From NCBI GenBank assembly GCA_942492375.1, contig CALOEL010000017.1:1-64000 (forward strand): a stretch of 64,000 nt of DNA, given 5' to 3'. Of this stretch, positions 42,738-51,155 are shown piece by piece; position 1 is the first letter of the stretch, and every line of letters begins with the position of its first letter. The notes under the pieces were generated by a model. That model saw only the letters and a list, made by a program, of their open reading frames with translations, was not told the DNA's origin and searched no databases. The position numbers were made by a program, and so were the translations under genes. The stretch comes from JAHEAO01 sp942492375. Lineage in GTDB: Bacteria > Pseudomonadota > Alphaproteobacteria > Rhodobacterales > Rhodobacteraceae.

Positions 42738-43871
42738 TCAGTTCGCCAGCGAGACCAGCCCGCCGGACTGGCGGATGATCCGCCCTTCCAGTTCCAGCGC
42801 GACAAGTTCGGGCGCGACGTCGCGCACCGGCATGGCGAGATCGCGCATCAGCTGGTCTTCCGCCAGCGGACTGGGTCCCAGACGCGCGAGGATCTGGCCG
42901 TGCAACGCGGATATCTCGGCCTTGCTGCGTTCGGGTGCGGCCCCTGAAGGAGCTTCGGCAGGGGGCAGAGGGGGCTGGATCGGGGCGACAAGGTCCAGCA
43001 CATCGTCGGCGCCGCGGACCAGGATGGCGCCGTCGCGGATCAGCATGTTGCAGCCAGCCGCGCGGGCGTCGAAAGGATGCCCGGGAACGGCCATGACATC
43101 GCGGCCCTGGTCGAGCGCACTTCTGGCTGTGATGAGACTTCCGGAGCGCGCCGCGGCCTCGACGACCACGACCGCCCGGCACAGGCCCGAGACGATGCGG
43201 TTGCGTTGCGGAAAGTGCCGGGCCTGCGGCTGCAAACCAGGCGGTTGCTCGGAAAGGCGGAGCCCCTTTTCGGCGATTTCCTGCGCCAGTACCGCGTTTT
43301 CACTGGGATAGCAGACGTCCACGCCACCGGCCATTACCGCCACCGTGCCGTGCGGCAGGGCGGCCAGGTGGGCTGCCGTGTCGATGCCGCGCGCCAGTCC
43401 CGAGACGACGGTGAAACCGGCCTCGCCCAGACCCTCGGCCAGACGCCGCGCCATGCGTGTCCCCAGGCTTGAGGCATTCCGCGCACCGACCAGCGCGATC
43501 ATCGGGCGGGACAGCAGCGCCCGGTCGCCAAGCATCCACAGCATCGGCGGCGCATCCGGCAGATCGAGCAGGCCGGCGGGATAGTCGGGTTCGCCCTGTG
43601 CCACCAGGGTGGCACCGGCCAGGCGCCCCGCCTTAAGCTCGGCACTGGCAACGCCTTCGGGGCAGGTGCTGTATTTCTCGACGCCGGCGGCGGCGGCGAC
43701 CTCTGGCAAGGCCAGCAGCGCCGCTTCCGCGGTGCGGTGTTGGGCCATCAGTCTGAAGAAGGTCGCCGGACCGACCCGGCGGGATCGCAAGAGACGAAGC
43801 CAATTCAGACGATCATTCTCTTCGTGGGGTGGGGTGAGGGGGTGGGGTGAAGGGAATAAATCCTTGGCCAT
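42738..43871 (-). CDS. dprA: DNA-processing protein DprA
   Basis: Protects incoming single-stranded DNA and loads RecA during natural transformation. The 377-residue protein has an N-terminal SAM-like region (LNWLRLLRSRRVGPATFFRL), then the Rossmann core: ALVGARNASSLGTRMARRLA, VVSGLARGIDTAAHLAAL, GGVDVCYPSENAVL, FPQRNRIVSGLCRAVVVVEA and SGSLITARSALDQGRDVMAV. A C-terminal winged-helix (DML1-type) domain closes it. ATG 43871 is used. Other competence genes are not in the window. topA follows after 121 bases. Confidence 0.95.
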   Translation of the reverse strand: MAKDLFPSPHPLTPPHEENDRLNWLRLLRSRRVGPATFFRLMAQHRTAEAALLALPEVAAAAGVEKYSTCPEGVASAELKAGRLAGATLVAQGEPDYPAGLLDLPDAPPMLWMLGDRALLSRPMIALVGARNASSLGTRMARRLAEGLGEAGFTVVSGLARGIDTAAHLAALPHGTVAVMAGGVDVCYPSENAVLAQEIAEKGLRLSEQPPGLQPQARHFPQRNRIVSGLCRAVVVVEAAARSGSLITARSALDQGRDVMAVPGHPFDARAAGCNMLIRDGAILVRGADDVLDLVAPIQPPLPPAEAPSGAAPERSKAEISALHGQILARLGPSPLAEDQLMRDLAMPVRDVAPELVALELEGRIIRQSGGLVSLAN

Positions 43872-43988
43872 CCTCGGCTCCGTCTCTTGCTGAGGCGACC
43901 ATGCGCCGGAGATGGTTAACGGAGCGTGTAGATTCGGTATCCCGAGAATCTTTTCCCGCCGGACCCCAACGCCCGGGCGTCGGCAGTT

Positions 43989-45410
43989 TCAGGCGGCGGA
44001 CCCACCCACCGTCAGCCCGCCGATCAGCAAAGTCGGCTGTCCGACGCCGACCGGCACCCATTGCCCCGCCTTGCCGCAATTTCCGACACCCGGATCAAGC
44101 GCCATGTCGTTGCCGATGGCCCGGATCTGCTTCAGCGCCGTCGCGCCGTCGCCGATCAGGGTGGCGCCCTTCACGGGGTTGCCAACCTTGCCGTTCCTGA
44201 CGCGGTAGGCCTCGGTGCAGGAGAACACGAACTTGCCGTTGGTGATGTCCACCTGGCCGCCGCCGAAGCCGACCGCGTAGATGCCGTCCTTGACCCCGGC
44301 CACGATCTCGGCCGGCTCGGCGTCGCCGCCCAGCATGTAGGTGTTGGTCATCCGGGGCATCGGCGCATGGGCATAGCTTTCGCGCCGGCCGTTGCCCGTG
44401 GGTTCCACGCCCATCAACCGCGCGTTCTGACGATCCTGCATGTAGCCGACCAGCACGCCATCCTCGATCAGCACGTTCTTTCCGCTGGGCGTGCCCTCGT
44501 CATCCACGGTCAACGAGCCGCGCCGGTCGGGAATCGTCCCGTCGTCCAGAATCGTGACGCCTCGGGCGGCGATCTGCTGCCCCATCAGCCCGGCGAAGGC
44601 AGAGGTTTTCTTGCGGTTGAAATCGCCCTCCAGCCCGTGGCCGATGGCCTCGTGCAGCAGGATGCCGGGCCAGCCGGCGGCCAGCGCCACGTCCATGACG
44701 CCGGCAGGCGCGGCTTCGGCGCGCAGGTTGACCAGGGCGATCCGCAAGGCTTCGCGCGCGGCGCCTTGCCAGTGCTCGGCCTCGATCATCCCGGTCAGGG
44801 GAATGCGGCCGCCAGCGCCGTGTCCGCCAGATTCCCGGCGGCCGTTCTCTTCGACGATGACCGAGACATTGATCCGGACCATCGGCCGGGCATCGCTGAC
44901 GCGCAGACCGTCTGGCCGCAGGATCTCGACCTCCTGCATCGACGCGGCGATGGTTGCGGAGACCTGAACGACGCGAGGATCGAGATCGCGCGCGAACGCG
45001 TCGATTTCCCTGAGCGTCTCGATCTTCACGGGAAAGGTCGCGTCGAGCAGTGGATCATGATCGGCATAGAGATGGCGATTTGTCGCCTTCGGAGGCGCAG
45101 CCATCGTCCCGCCGCCATCGCCGACCGCCAGCCGCGCGGTTTCGACCGCGCGCTTCAGCGATGTCTCGGTAATTTCTGTCGAATGGGCATAGCCGGTCGT
45201 CTCGCCGCGCACCGCGCGCAGGCCAAACCCCTCTGCCGCGTCATAACTCGCGTTCCGGATCCGGCCATCGTCAAGAACCAGCACTTCGGAACGTCGTCGT
45301 TCCAGAAACAGCTCTCCGTCATCGGCACCGGCGACCGCTTCCTGCAGGAGCGCCAGTGAACGGTCTCGGTCAAGGGCGGTCTCGAACGGGCGGAAACGGT
45401 CCGCTGGCAT
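43989..45410 (-). CDS. tldD: Metalloprotease TldD
   Basis: Zinc protease which with TldE/PmbA degrades unfolded or modified peptides. The 473-residue protein has the HExxxH site ILLHEAIGHGLEGDFNRK near residue 257, and downstream GTPSGKNVLIEDGVLVGYMQ and GNGRRESYAHAPMPRMTNTY, all standard for TldD. ATG 45410 is chosen over an upstream in-frame start that would add 9 residues. Its partner PmbA is not in this window. It diverges from the cytochrome oxidase operon. Confidence 0.95.
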   Translation of the reverse strand: MPADRFRPFETALDRDRSLALLQEAVAGADDGELFLERRRSEVLVLDDGRIRNASYDAAEGFGLRAVRGETTGYAHSTEITETSLKRAVETARLAVGDGGGTMAAPPKATNRHLYADHDPLLDATFPVKIETLREIDAFARDLDPRVVQVSATIAASMQEVEILRPDGLRVSDARPMVRINVSVIVEENGRRESGGHGAGGRIPLTGMIEAEHWQGAAREALRIALVNLRAEAAPAGVMDVALAAGWPGILLHEAIGHGLEGDFNRKKTSAFAGLMGQQIAARGVTILDDGTIPDRRGSLTVDDEGTPSGKNVLIEDGVLVGYMQDRQNARLMGVEPTGNGRRESYAHAPMPRMTNTYMLGGDAEPAEIVAGVKDGIYAVGFGGGQVDITNGKFVFSCTEAYRVRNGKVGNPVKGATLIGDGATALKQIRAIGNDMALDPGVGNCGKAGQWVPVGVGQPTLLIGGLTVGGSAA

Positions 45411-45588
45411 GGAATATCCTCTCTCAGATGGCGGCAAATCGACAAAGGCGGCCTAATGCCGCAATGGATTTGCTTGTTTACACGCTGCTAATATGGTTTC
45501 AAACGGCGCAGACACAACGGGGATTCCGGTTGACCGCCGGGGCTCTGAAGCCCGGCGCGGTGCGCCGACAGTCGAACAGGAAGAAGAA

Positions 45589-46452
45589 ATGCGCGTAGTC
45601 ACAAAGCTTTCGGCCCTCTGGGCAGGTATCGGTACAGCCGTTGCGGCAGGGGCCGTTTACGCTCAGGACGGACTCGACGGACTTGAGATCGTCGGCAAGC
45701 CGGTCGATGGAGCCATGGGGTTTCAGCCGGCCGTCACCAGCGTGGCGGAAGACATCCACTGGCTGGACGGCATGATCAATATCATCATCGGCGTCATCGT
45801 GCTGTTCGTCGTGGTGCTGCTTGCCGTGGTCATCCTGCGCTACAACCAGCGTGCGAATCCGACGCCCTCGCGGTTCACCCACAACACGCCGATCGAGGTG
45901 ACCTGGACAATCGTTCCGATCATAATTCTTGTCTTCATCGGCGCGTTTTCCCTGCCGATCCTGTTCAACCAGCAGGAAATTCCCGAAGCCGATGTGACCA
46001 TCAAGGCGACGGGCAATCAATGGTACTGGACCTACGAATACCCGGACAGCGAGTTCTCTTTCGACAGCTTCATGCTGGCGCGCGAGGACCTGACCGACTA
46101 CGGCTACAGCGAGGATGAGTACCTGCTGGCCACCGATACGGCCATGGTCATTCCCGTCGGCAAGACCATCGTGATGCAGATCACCGGGTCGGACGTGATC
46201 CACGCCTGGACGATCCCCGCCTTCGGCGTGAAGCAGGACGGGGTTCCCGGCCGTATTGCGCAACTCTGGTTCAAAGCCGATCGCGAGGGCATCTATTTCG
46301 GCCAGTGTTCCGAGCTTTGTGGCAAGGATCACGCCTATATGCCGATCACGGTGAAAGTGGTGAGCCAGGAAGCTTACGACCAATGGCTGCAAGGCGCGAT
46401 TGCCGAATATGCGGGGACCCCGGCTCCGATCACCGTCGCGTCCAGCGAGTGA
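45589..46452 (+). CDS. ctaC: Cytochrome c oxidase subunit II (aa3 type)
   Basis: Carries the CuA centre that accepts electrons from cytochrome c. The 287-residue protein has a signal peptide ending at AVYAQ (about residue 23), two membrane helices (about 60-85 and 105-122), and the aromatic WYWTYEYPDSEF segment. The CuA ligands are in DVIHAWTIPAFGVKQD and FGQCSELCGKDHAYM. ATG 45589 is preceded by AGGAAGAAG. It heads the operon ctaC-ctaB-coxF-ctaG-ctaE-surf1; subunit I (ctaD) is not here. Confidence 0.97.
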   Translation: MRVVTKLSALWAGIGTAVAAGAVYAQDGLDGLEIVGKPVDGAMGFQPAVTSVAEDIHWLDGMINIIIGVIVLFVVVLLAVVILRYNQRANPTPSRFTHNTPIEVTWTIVPIIILVFIGAFSLPILFNQQEIPEADVTIKATGNQWYWTYEYPDSEFSFDSFMLAREDLTDYGYSEDEYLLATDTAMVIPVGKTIVMQITGSDVIHAWTIPAFGVKQDGVPGRIAQLWFKADREGIYFGQCSELCGKDHAYMPITVKVVSQEAYDQWLQGAIAEYAGTPAPITVASSE

Positions 46453-46460
46453 TCTGCACA

Positions 46461-46483
46461 GGCGCCGCGTTCCGCGCGGCGCC
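46461..46483 (+). other. Intercistronic hairpin between ctaC and ctaB
   Basis: A 9-bp perfect GC stem (GGCGCCGCG at 46461-46469, CGCGGCGCC at 46475-46483) with a 5-base loop, in the 50 bases between ctaC and ctaB. There is no T tract, so it more likely protects the ctaC message from 3' decay or reduces downstream expression than ends transcription fully. Confidence 0.6.
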
Positions 46484-46502
46484 GTGATCAGAGGTTTGAC
46501 GA

Positions 46503-47435
46503 ATGACCGACACCAGTATTCTTGACCACGAGAAAGAGGCGGGCTTCGGCGACTTTGTCGCGTTGCTGAAGCCGCGCGTCATGTCGCTTGTGGTCTTCAC
46601 TGCGCTGGTCGGTCTGCTGGTCGCCCCGGTTCAGGTGCATCCGCTTGTCGGCTTTGCCTCGATCCTGTTCATCGCGATCGGGGCGGGGGCATCGGGCGCG
46701 CTGAACATGTGGTATGATGCCGATATCGACCGGATCATGCGGCGGACCCGAGGACGGCCGGTGCCGTCCGGGAAGATCGCGGCAAGTGACGCCCTGGCAT
46801 TCGGCGTCGCGCTGTCCGGTATGGCTGTCGTGATGTTGGCGCTGGCGGCGAATATCCTTGCCGCGGCTCTGCTGGCCTTCACGATCTTCTTCTATGCGGT
46901 CGTCTACACGATGTGGCTGAAGCGCTGGACGCCGCAGAACATCGTCATCGGCGGTGCGGCGGGCGCCTTTCCTCCGATGATCGGCTGGGCCGCGGCGACC
47001 GGAGGCATCTCGGTCGAGGCCGTGCTGATGTTCGCGCTGATCTTCATGTGGACACCGCCGCATTTCTGGGCGCTGGCACTGTTCATGAAGGATGACTATT
47101 CCAACGCCGGCGTGCCGATGCTGACGGTCACGCATGGGCGGCGCGTGACCCGCAATCATATTCTGGTCTATACAATCCTGCTTGCCCCGGTGGCGCTGGG
47201 TCTGGGGATGACCTCGATCGGCGGACCGATCTACATGATCGCCGCGCTCGCCATGAACCTTTGGTTCGTCAAGGGAGCGATCGATATCCAGCGCCGCAGC
47301 GAGACCGTCGCCGAAGCGGATGGCTACAGAGCCGAGAAGGCGTTCTTCCGGTTCTCGCTCTATTATCTGTTCCTGCATTTCGGTGCGCTGCTGATCGAGG
47401 CGACGCTGCGCGGCCTCGAGGTTGGAGGCTGGTGA
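46503..47435 (+). CDS. ctaB: Protoheme IX farnesyltransferase (heme O synthase)
   Basis: UbiA-family membrane enzyme that adds farnesyl to heme b, the first step to heme A. The 310-residue protein has about nine helices and the Asp-rich site NMWYDADIDRIMRRTRGRPV (about residues 75-94), with a second conserved stretch DDYSNAGVPMLTVTHG. It overlaps coxF in a TGATG arrangement (47433-47437). Unlike the truncated UbiA protein at 33505, this one is full length. Confidence 0.97.
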   Translation: MTDTSILDHEKEAGFGDFVALLKPRVMSLVVFTALVGLLVAPVQVHPLVGFASILFIAIGAGASGALNMWYDADIDRIMRRTRGRPVPSGKIAASDALAFGVALSGMAVVMLALAANILAAALLAFTIFFYAVVYTMWLKRWTPQNIVIGGAAGAFPPMIGWAAATGGISVEAVLMFALIFMWTPPHFWALALFMKDDYSNAGVPMLTVTHGRRVTRNHILVYTILLAPVALGLGMTSIGGPIYMIAALAMNLWFVKGAIDIQRRSETVAEADGYRAEKAFFRFSLYYLFLHFGALLIEATLRGLEVGGW

Positions 47436-47596
47436 TGGGACTGACCAAAGAGCACGAGATACACGGGCGCAGATTCGGCCGGAACCTGGGCGTCGGTCTT
47501 GCGCTTGCCTTCCTGGTGGCGCTGGTCTTCGGGCTGACGGTGGTGAAGGTGAAGGTGCTCGATCCGCGCATAGCCGCCGAAGAGGTGCGCCAGTGA
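47435..47596 (+). CDS. coxF: Small membrane protein CoxF
   Basis: A 53-residue protein with an N-terminal basic segment (EHEIHGRRFGRNLG) and one membrane helix (VGLALAFLVALVFGLTVV). Position between ctaB and ctaG and size match CoxF of Rhodobacter and Paracoccus oxidase operons. ATG 47435 shares its first base with the ctaB stop, and the gene ends with a TGA overlapping the GTG start of ctaG, so the three are translationally coupled. Its exact task in oxidase assembly is not established. Confidence 0.88.
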   Translation: MGLTKEHEIHGRRFGRNLGVGLALAFLVALVFGLTVVKVKVLDPRIAAEEVRQ

Positions 47597-48165
47597 AGCT
47601 TGCAGGCAAGAATCGCACGCTGGTCCAGACGCTTGGCGTGGTCTTCGTCATGGGCGCACTGGCCTGGGCCTCGGTCCCGTTCTACGACTGGTTCTGCCGG
47701 GTTACCGGTTTCAGCGGCGTCACGGGCGTGGCCGATGCCGGTTCGGATGAGGTGCTCGAGGAGACCATCAAGGTCCGTTTCGACGCCAATGTCGAACGTG
47801 GAATGCCCTGGGCGTTCAAGCCTGTCGTTCGCGAAATGGAACTGAGGATCGGCGAGACCGGGCTGGCCTTCTACGAGGCGACCAACCCGACCGACGAACC
47901 CGTTGCCGGCACGGCAAGTTTCAACGTCACGCCATACGAGGCCGGGGGCTTCTTCACCAAAATCGATTGCTTTTGTTTTGAACAGCAGGTCCTGCAACCG
48001 GGAGAGACCGTGCAGATGCCGGTCACCTTCTATGTCGATCCGGAAATCACCCGCGACCGCGATGCAAAGTTTGTAAAATACATCACGCTGTCCTACACCT
48101 TTCACCAAACCGATTTGCCCGAGGAGTTCGCCAGTGTGGCGGAAACCCCGGAGCGGTCCAACTAA
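47593..48165 (+). CDS. ctaG: Cytochrome c oxidase assembly protein CtaG (Cox11)
   Basis: Membrane-anchored copper chaperone that delivers Cu to the CuB site of subunit I. The 190-residue protein starts with GTG (47593). It has one helix (about residues 11-28), a periplasmic immunoglobulin-like domain with the copper-binding CFCFEQQ motif near residue 130, and a conserved first Cys in YDWFCRVTGF. The C-terminus ITLSYTFHQ is typical. It is followed after 21 bases by ctaE. Confidence 0.96.
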   Translation: MKLAGKNRTLVQTLGVVFVMGALAWASVPFYDWFCRVTGFSGVTGVADAGSDEVLEETIKVRFDANVERGMPWAFKPVVREMELRIGETGLAFYEATNPTDEPVAGTASFNVTPYEAGGFFTKIDCFCFEQQVLQPGETVQMPVTFYVDPEITRDRDAKFVKYITLSYTFHQTDLPEEFASVAETPERSN

Positions 48166-48186
48166 GGCCCGAACGAGGGATCACCC

Positions 48187-48987
48187 ATGGCGCACGAAAA
48201 GAACCACGACTACCATATCCTGAATCCTTCCATCTGGCCGTTCCTCGGCGCCTTGTCCGGCTTCATCATGCTGTTCGGCGCCGTTCTGTGGTTCCACGGC
48301 ATAACGCCCTTCGTTGCGCTTATCGGCTTTGTCGGAGTGCTATACGTGATGTTCGGCTGGTGGTCCGAAATGGTGTCCGAAGCGCAGGAAGGGGATCACA
48401 CGCCGGTCGTGATGATCGGGCTGCGCTACGGCATGCTGATGTTCATCATGTCCGAAGTGATGTTCTTCGCGGCCTGGTTCTGGAGCTTCTTCAAGCACGC
48501 ATTGTACCCGATGGGACCGGAAAGCCCCTTGGTCGATGGCCAGTGGCCGCCGGCCGGGATCGAGACATTCGACCCCTGGCATCTTCCGCTGATCAACACG
48601 CTGATCCTGCTCTGTTCTGGGGCCGCGGCGACCTGGGCGCACCATGCCATCGCGCATGACAACAATCGCCGGGATCTGGTCAACGGGCTGGCGCTTGCCG
48701 TGGTGCTGGGAATTCTCTTCACCGTCTTCCAGGCTTACGAATACAGCGATGCGGCGTTCGGTTTTGCGGGCAACATCTATGGCGCCAACTTCTTCATGGC
48801 CACCGGCTTTCACGGCTTCCATGTCATCATCGGCACGATCTTTCTTGCCGTCTGCCTGGTCCGGGCCATGATGGGTCACTTCACGCCGGAGCATCATCTC
48901 GGCTTTGAAGCGGCTGCTTGGTATTGGCATTTCGTCGATGTCGTCTGGCTTTTCCTCTTTGCCGCGGTCTACATCTGGGGCAGCTGA
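48187..48987 (+). CDS. ctaE: Cytochrome c oxidase subunit III
   Basis: Seven-helix subunit III of the aa3 oxidase, 266 residues. It has the N-terminal AHEKNHDYHILNPSIWP, the lipid- and proton-uptake-associated MSEVMFFAAWFWSFF (with the conserved Glu), NTLILLCSGAAATWAHHA, and TGFHGFHVIIGTIFL near the C-terminus. ATG 48187 is used. It closes the oxidase structural genes; a strong terminator-like hairpin lies 55 bases downstream, before surf1. Confidence 0.97.
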   Translation: MAHEKNHDYHILNPSIWPFLGALSGFIMLFGAVLWFHGITPFVALIGFVGVLYVMFGWWSEMVSEAQEGDHTPVVMIGLRYGMLMFIMSEVMFFAAWFWSFFKHALYPMGPESPLVDGQWPPAGIETFDPWHLPLINTLILLCSGAAATWAHHAIAHDNNRRDLVNGLALAVVLGILFTVFQAYEYSDAAFGFAGNIYGANFFMATGFHGFHVIIGTIFLAVCLVRAMMGHFTPEHHLGFEAAAWYWHFVDVVWLFLFAAVYIWGS

Positions 48988-49041
48988 CGATCCGGATGGA
49001 ATCCGGCGATCAGTGGAAATAGCGTAGTTCGATCAAGTCAG

Positions 49042-49064
49042 GGCGCGGGGCCACACCCCGCGCC
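49042..49064 (+). terminator. Hairpin between ctaE and surf1
   Basis: Perfect 9-bp GC stem (GGCGCGGGG at 49042-49050, CCCCGCGCC at 49056-49064) with a 5-base loop, followed by TTTCGCTTC. It probably lowers expression of surf1 and thrC relative to the oxidase genes. Confidence 0.65.
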
Positions 49065-49084
49065 TTTCGCTTCAAGGGTGTTAC

Positions 49085-49753
49085 ATGACGCGCGCGATGA
49101 TCGCTCCTGCCCTGTTCGGGCTTGTCGGAGCGGCGATACTTTTCGGTCTCGGTGCCTGGCAGGTTCAGCGTCTGGGATGGAAACAGGCCGAACTGGCCAG
49201 AATAGAGGCTCGGATCGTGGCTGAAACGGTAGAGATACCGGACACGCCCGATCCTGAGGCCGATCTTTATCTGCCGGTCAGGGTCACTGGCCGGTTGGGC
49301 GAAGACGAGGTGCATGTTTTGGTCAGCCGCAAGCAGATCGGTGCGGGCTACCGGATCATTACCGCGCTCGATACCGGAAGCCGTCGGGTTCTGCTGGATC
49401 GCGGTTTCGTTCCTGCCGAAGACAAGGACGCGCCGCGGGCGATCCAGGATGTCGAGGTGATCGGCAATCTCCACTGGCCCGACGACCGCACTTCGGCGAC
49501 ACCCGCCAATGACGTGGCCGGCAACATCTGGTTCGCGCGCGACATTCCCGAACTCGCGGCAGAGCTGGGAACCGAACCGGTCCTCGTCATCGCCCGCTCG
49601 AACACCGGCGACGGGATCGAGCCCATGCCGGTCGGAACGGAGGGAATTCCGAACGACCACCTGGCATACGCGATAACCTGGTTTTCGCTTGCCGCGATCT
49701 GGTTGGGGATGACAGGGTTTCTGCTCTGGCGTATGAAGCAGCAAGCCAGCTAG
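49085..49753 (+). CDS. SURF1 family cytochrome oxidase assembly protein
   Basis: Membrane protein with two helices (about residues 7-20 and 195-215) around a periplasmic domain; SURF1 assists heme A delivery and subunit I maturation. The 222-residue protein shows LGAWQVQRLGWKQAELARIE and GYRIITALDTGSRRVLLDRG, then PNDHLAYAITWFSLA, the family signature before the second helix. ATG 49085 follows the hairpin by 20 bases. thrC starts 13 bases after its stop. Confidence 0.94.
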   Translation: MTRAMIAPALFGLVGAAILFGLGAWQVQRLGWKQAELARIEARIVAETVEIPDTPDPEADLYLPVRVTGRLGEDEVHVLVSRKQIGAGYRIITALDTGSRRVLLDRGFVPAEDKDAPRAIQDVEVIGNLHWPDDRTSATPANDVAGNIWFARDIPELAAELGTEPVLVIARSNTGDGIEPMPVGTEGIPNDHLAYAITWFSLAAIWLGMTGFLLWRMKQQAS

Positions 49754-49766
49754 GCAAAGGTTCACA

Positions 49767-51155
49767 GTGCGTTACATCTCCACCCGCGGTCGCGCCCCGG
49801 TGCTGACCTTCGAAGAAGCCATGCTGACCGGCCTTGCGCGCGATGGCGGTCTTTATGTCCCGGAACAAATCCCCGTATTCGAGCGGGAAGAGATCGCCGG
49901 GTTCGCGGGCCTGCCCTACGAGGAAGTCGCACGCCGGGTGATGATGCCTTTCGTCGGCGAGAGCTTCAGCGAGACCGAGTTCAGCCCCGCGATCGAGCGG
50001 GCCTACGCCGGATTTGACCACGAAGCGCGCGCGCCGCTTGTGCAGCTGGGTCCGAACCATTTCCTGCTTGAGCTGTTTCACGGTCCGACCCTGGCCTTCA
50101 AGGATTTCGCCATGCAGTTGATCGGTCAGCTGTTCGACCGGGCGCTGACGCGGCGGGACGAAAGGGTAACGATCGTGGGAGCGACCTCTGGCGATACCGG
50201 GTCGGCGGCCATCGAAGCCTTCCGGGGCTTGGAAGCCGTGGACGTGTTCATCCTGTTCCCGAACGGACGTGTCAGCGAGGTGCAGCGTCGGCAGATGACG
50301 ACGCCTGCCGAGGAAAACGTGCATGCGCTGGCGCTTGAAGGCGACTTCGATGACTGCCAGGGCAAGCTGAAGGATATGTTCAACGACTTCGCCTTTCGTG
50401 ACGAGGTTCGCCTGGCAGGGGTGAATTCGATCAACTGGGCGCGGGTTCTGGCGCAGGTCGTTTATTACTTTACCTCTGCGGTCTCTCTCGGCGCGCCGCA
50501 TCGCCCGGTCAGCTTCACCGTGCCCACCGGTAATTTCGGCGACATCTTCGCCGGTTATATCGCGCGTCGCATGGGGTTGCCGATCGAGAAGCTGGTCGTC
50601 GCCACCAATCAGAACGATATCCTGCACCGCGCGCTTTCCACCGGCGGATACCGGACCGAGGGCGTGGTGCCGTCGATCAGCCCGTCAATGGACATACAGG
50701 TTTCATCCAACTTCGAGCGGGCCTTGTTCGATGCCTATGGCCGCGACGGCACCGCGGTCGCGCAGTTGATGGACGAGTTGAAGTCGGAGGGCGGGTTCAA
50801 AGTCTCGCAGGGGGCGTTGCAGGCGCTTCGGGAAACCTTCGTATCCGGCCGCGCGTCGGAAGAGGAAACGCGCGAGACGATACGGGATATCCATCGCAGA
50901 ACCGGCGAGATACTCTGCCCGCATTCCGCCGTCGGCGTGAAAGTCGCACAAGACCATCTTGGACCGGTTCCGATGATCACGCTGGTCACGGCGCATCCCG
51001 CGAAGTTCCCCGATGCCGTCGAGGCTGCGACCGGCATCCGGCCCCCCCTTCCAAATCATATGGCGGACCTCTATGAACGCCCCGAACGCGTGACGGAGGT
51101 CGCCAATGACCTCGGCGCGCTTGAAACCCTGATAAGGGAGCGACTGGCCCGTTGA
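49767..51155 (+). CDS. thrC: Threonine synthase
   Basis: PLP enzyme converting O-phosphohomoserine to threonine. The 462-residue protein starts with GTG and is of the longer threonine synthase class: MRYISTRGRAPVLTFEEAML at the N-terminus, the PLP Lys in GPTLAFKDFAMQ (about residue 111), ATSGDTGSAAIEAFRG, and PTGNFGDIFAGYIARRMG. Its last bases overlap the TTG start of the M16 peptidase (TTGA at 51152-51155). Confidence 0.96.
   Translation: MRYISTRGRAPVLTFEEAMLTGLARDGGLYVPEQIPVFEREEIAGFAGLPYEEVARRVMMPFVGESFSETEFSPAIERAYAGFDHEARAPLVQLGPNHFLLELFHGPTLAFKDFAMQLIGQLFDRALTRRDERVTIVGATSGDTGSAAIEAFRGLEAVDVFILFPNGRVSEVQRRQMTTPAEENVHALALEGDFDDCQGKLKDMFNDFAFRDEVRLAGVNSINWARVLAQVVYYFTSAVSLGAPHRPVSFTVPTGNFGDIFAGYIARRMGLPIEKLVVATNQNDILHRALSTGGYRTEGVVPSISPSMDIQVSSNFERALFDAYGRDGTAVAQLMDELKSEGGFKVSQGALQALRETFVSGRASEEETRETIRDIHRRTGEILCPHSAVGVKVAQDHLGPVPMITLVTAHPAKFPDAVEAATGIRPPLPNHMADLYERPERVTEVANDLGALETLIRERLAR

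Noticed and set aside
45460..45520. Promoter for ctaC built on TAATAT near 45491
   Set aside because: A -10-like hexamer is visible but no -35 at acceptable spacing, so I do not list it.
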